Of a stretch of DNA of 64,000 nt, positions 63,082 through 64,000 are shown piece by piece. This DNA comes from Pseudomonadota bacterium. Its GTDB lineage: Bacteria; Pseudomonadota; Alphaproteobacteria; Sphingomonadales; Sphingomonadaceae. Below the pieces are notes generated by a model that was not told the DNA's origin, made no database searches, and saw only the letters and a program-made list of their open reading frames with translations. The translations under genes were made by a program, and so were the position numbers. Where the stretch lies: assembly GCA_020160755.1 (NCBI GenBank), contig JAIUPN010000001.1:496001-560000 (forward strand). The letters run 5' to 3'. Position 1 is the stretch's first letter. Each line of letters opens with the position of its first letter.

Positions 63082-64000
63082 GGCGGATAGCGGCGATATT
63101 CGGCCGCCTGATAGAGGCACAGGCGATTGCCCGCCGGATCGGCCAGCCGCGCCTCGCGCCAGCCCCATTCCTCGTCCTTCGGCATCTGGTCGAAGCGCAC
63201 GCCGCGGCGCGCGAGATAGGCGACCCACGCGTCGAGCGCGCCGCTTTCCAGATAGGCGGTCGCGCCGCCCGGTTGGCCTTCGCCCACATGGATCGACAGG
63301 GTGGCGCCATTGGCGGCCTCGAAGCGCGCATACCCATTGCCGGGGCTATCAACGATCTGCTTCAAACCCATTTGTTTGTAGAAAGCCACCGACACGGCAT
63401 AGTCGTTCGCAGGCAGCGTGATCTGGTTGAGCGCCGGGCCGGTGAACAGCCCGTCGTTGCGAACGAACTGCTGCCCCATCGGGCCATGCCCCTGCCCCAG
63501 TCCCGGCGCGTCGAGCAGCGACAGCCGCACGAAATCGCGCGCACGCGCGATCGCGGGTTCGAGCGGCATTCCCTGCGCCAAACCGCAAGCGATCGCACTC
63601 GCAAGCGTACAGCCCGTGCCATGGCTGTGCGGCGTATCGATCCGCGGCGCCTCCCAGCGCGCGACCTCGCCCTCGCCCGTTTCGAGCAGCCGGTCGGTCA
63701 CCGTGTCGCCCTCCGCATGGCCTCCCTTGACGAGCAGCGAGCAACCGTGCGCGAGCACCGCATCCTCGCCGCCGAGCGCTTCGAGTTCGGGCAGGTTCGG
63801 CGTCGCAACCATCGCGCGGTCGAGCAGCGCGCGGAACGCGTCGATCGTCGCCGCATCGGCGAGCACCGACCCGCTGGTGGCAATCATCACCGGGTCGAAC
63901 ACCAGCGCAGCCTGCGCGAGATCGGGCTGCGACAGGCGCTCCGCGACCGCCGCAGCGGTTTCGGCGCTGCCGATCATGCCGATCTTGACCGCATCGACGC
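63069..64000 (-). CDS. thiD: Hydroxymethylpyrimidine(-phosphate) kinase fused to VOC domain (5' truncated by window)
   Basis: The open frame passes the window edge, so the kinase N-terminus is missing. The ThiD part has [35 protein letters not shown] and [20 protein letters not shown]. About 20 residues after the usual ThiD end (PGLGQGHGP), a glyoxalase/VOC domain begins ([24 protein letters not shown] ... [18 protein letters not shown]). The fusion is seamless in one frame without intervening stop. Substrate of the VOC part is unknown. Confidence 0.88.
   Translation of the reverse strand, partial: VDAVKIGMIGSAETAAAVAERLSQPDLAQAALVFDPVMIATSGSVLADAATIDAFRALLDRAMVATPNLPELEALGGEDAVLAHGCSLLVKGGHAEGDTVTDRLLETGEGEVARWEAPRIDTPHSHGTGCTLASAIACGLAQGMPLEPAIARARDFVRLSLLDAPGLGQGHGPMGQQFVRNDGLFTGPALNQITLPANDYAVSVAFYKQMGLKQIVDSPGNGYARFEAANGATLSIHVGEGQPGGATAYLESGALDAWVAYLARRGVRFDQMPKDEEWGWREARLADPAGNRLCLYQAAEYRRYPPWRI

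Overview
The window is a GC-rich, gene-dense chromosomal segment of an alphaproteobacterium. It is most likely a sphingomonad, with Sphingopyxis or Sphingomonas-like gene content. The pointers are CcrM (GANTC methylase), a CpdR-type receiver, a fbcFBC-type cytochrome bc1 operon followed by apt, a three-subunit transhydrogenase preceded by a tiny aa3-oxidase subunit IV, several TonB-dependent receptors, and an EipA-like DUF1134 protein. No rRNA, prophage, insertion sequence or CRISPR array is visible. There are three tRNAs: Pro-CGG, Val-GAC and Ser-GCT. No stretch longer than 300 bp lacks a gene; the largest gaps (about 150-245 bp) hold tRNAs, promoters, hairpins or regulatory repeats.

Layout. 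1-8.5 kb: the tail of an outer-membrane protein, a branched-chain 2-oxoacid dehydrogenase operon (E1a-E1b-E2), thyA, a JAB/RadC-like protein, tRNA-Pro, an N-formylglutamate amidohydrolase, cpdR, tRNA-Val and an SDR. 8.6-16.6 kb: an iron island with an alpha/beta hydrolase, TonB, a siderophore receptor behind a Fur-like palindrome, PiuC, and an opposing operon PepSY-TM / DUF2271 / DUF4198 / ApbE behind two more Fur-like boxes. The DUF2271 protein carries a NGITGAT sequence that looks like an ApbE flavinylation site. 17-23 kb: EipA-like protein, RidA, apt-petCBA, trmL-hemF. 23-32 kb: two paralogous membrane proteins, lipB, queC-queE, hslO-argF-argD (with an attenuator-like leader), an LLM oxidoreductase. 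32-37.5 kb: Lrp/LysE pair, aldo-keto reductase, DUF411, dienelactone hydrolase, HAD phosphatase.

37.5-43.5 kb: glmS and glmU on one strand, with a vapBC module and a GNAT/hypothetical/GNAT chain between them, then gph. 43.4-46 kb: a fully overlapping cassette MarR / PqqD-like / HprK-related kinase / nucleotidyltransferase, an uncharacterised protein-modification-like system. 46-51 kb: an operon of beta-helix protein, diheme cytochrome, maiA and a TonB-dependent receptor. 51-57.4 kb: DUF2147, a 135-bp nested palindromic element, a racemase-family protein, and a transhydrogenase locus split by a fasciclin gene pair that has its own terminators. 57.6-64 kb: a degenerate AAA+/Fis response regulator, folP translationally coupled to ccrM, a ccrM leader with nine GANTC sites in 152 bp, an SDR, rnhB and a ThiD-VOC fusion cut by the window end.

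The most promising observations are the GANTC-saturated ccrM leader, the putatively flavinylated Fur-controlled redox operon, the HprK/PqqD/NTase cassette, the beta-helix/cytochrome/receptor operon, and the fasciclin insertion in the pnt locus.
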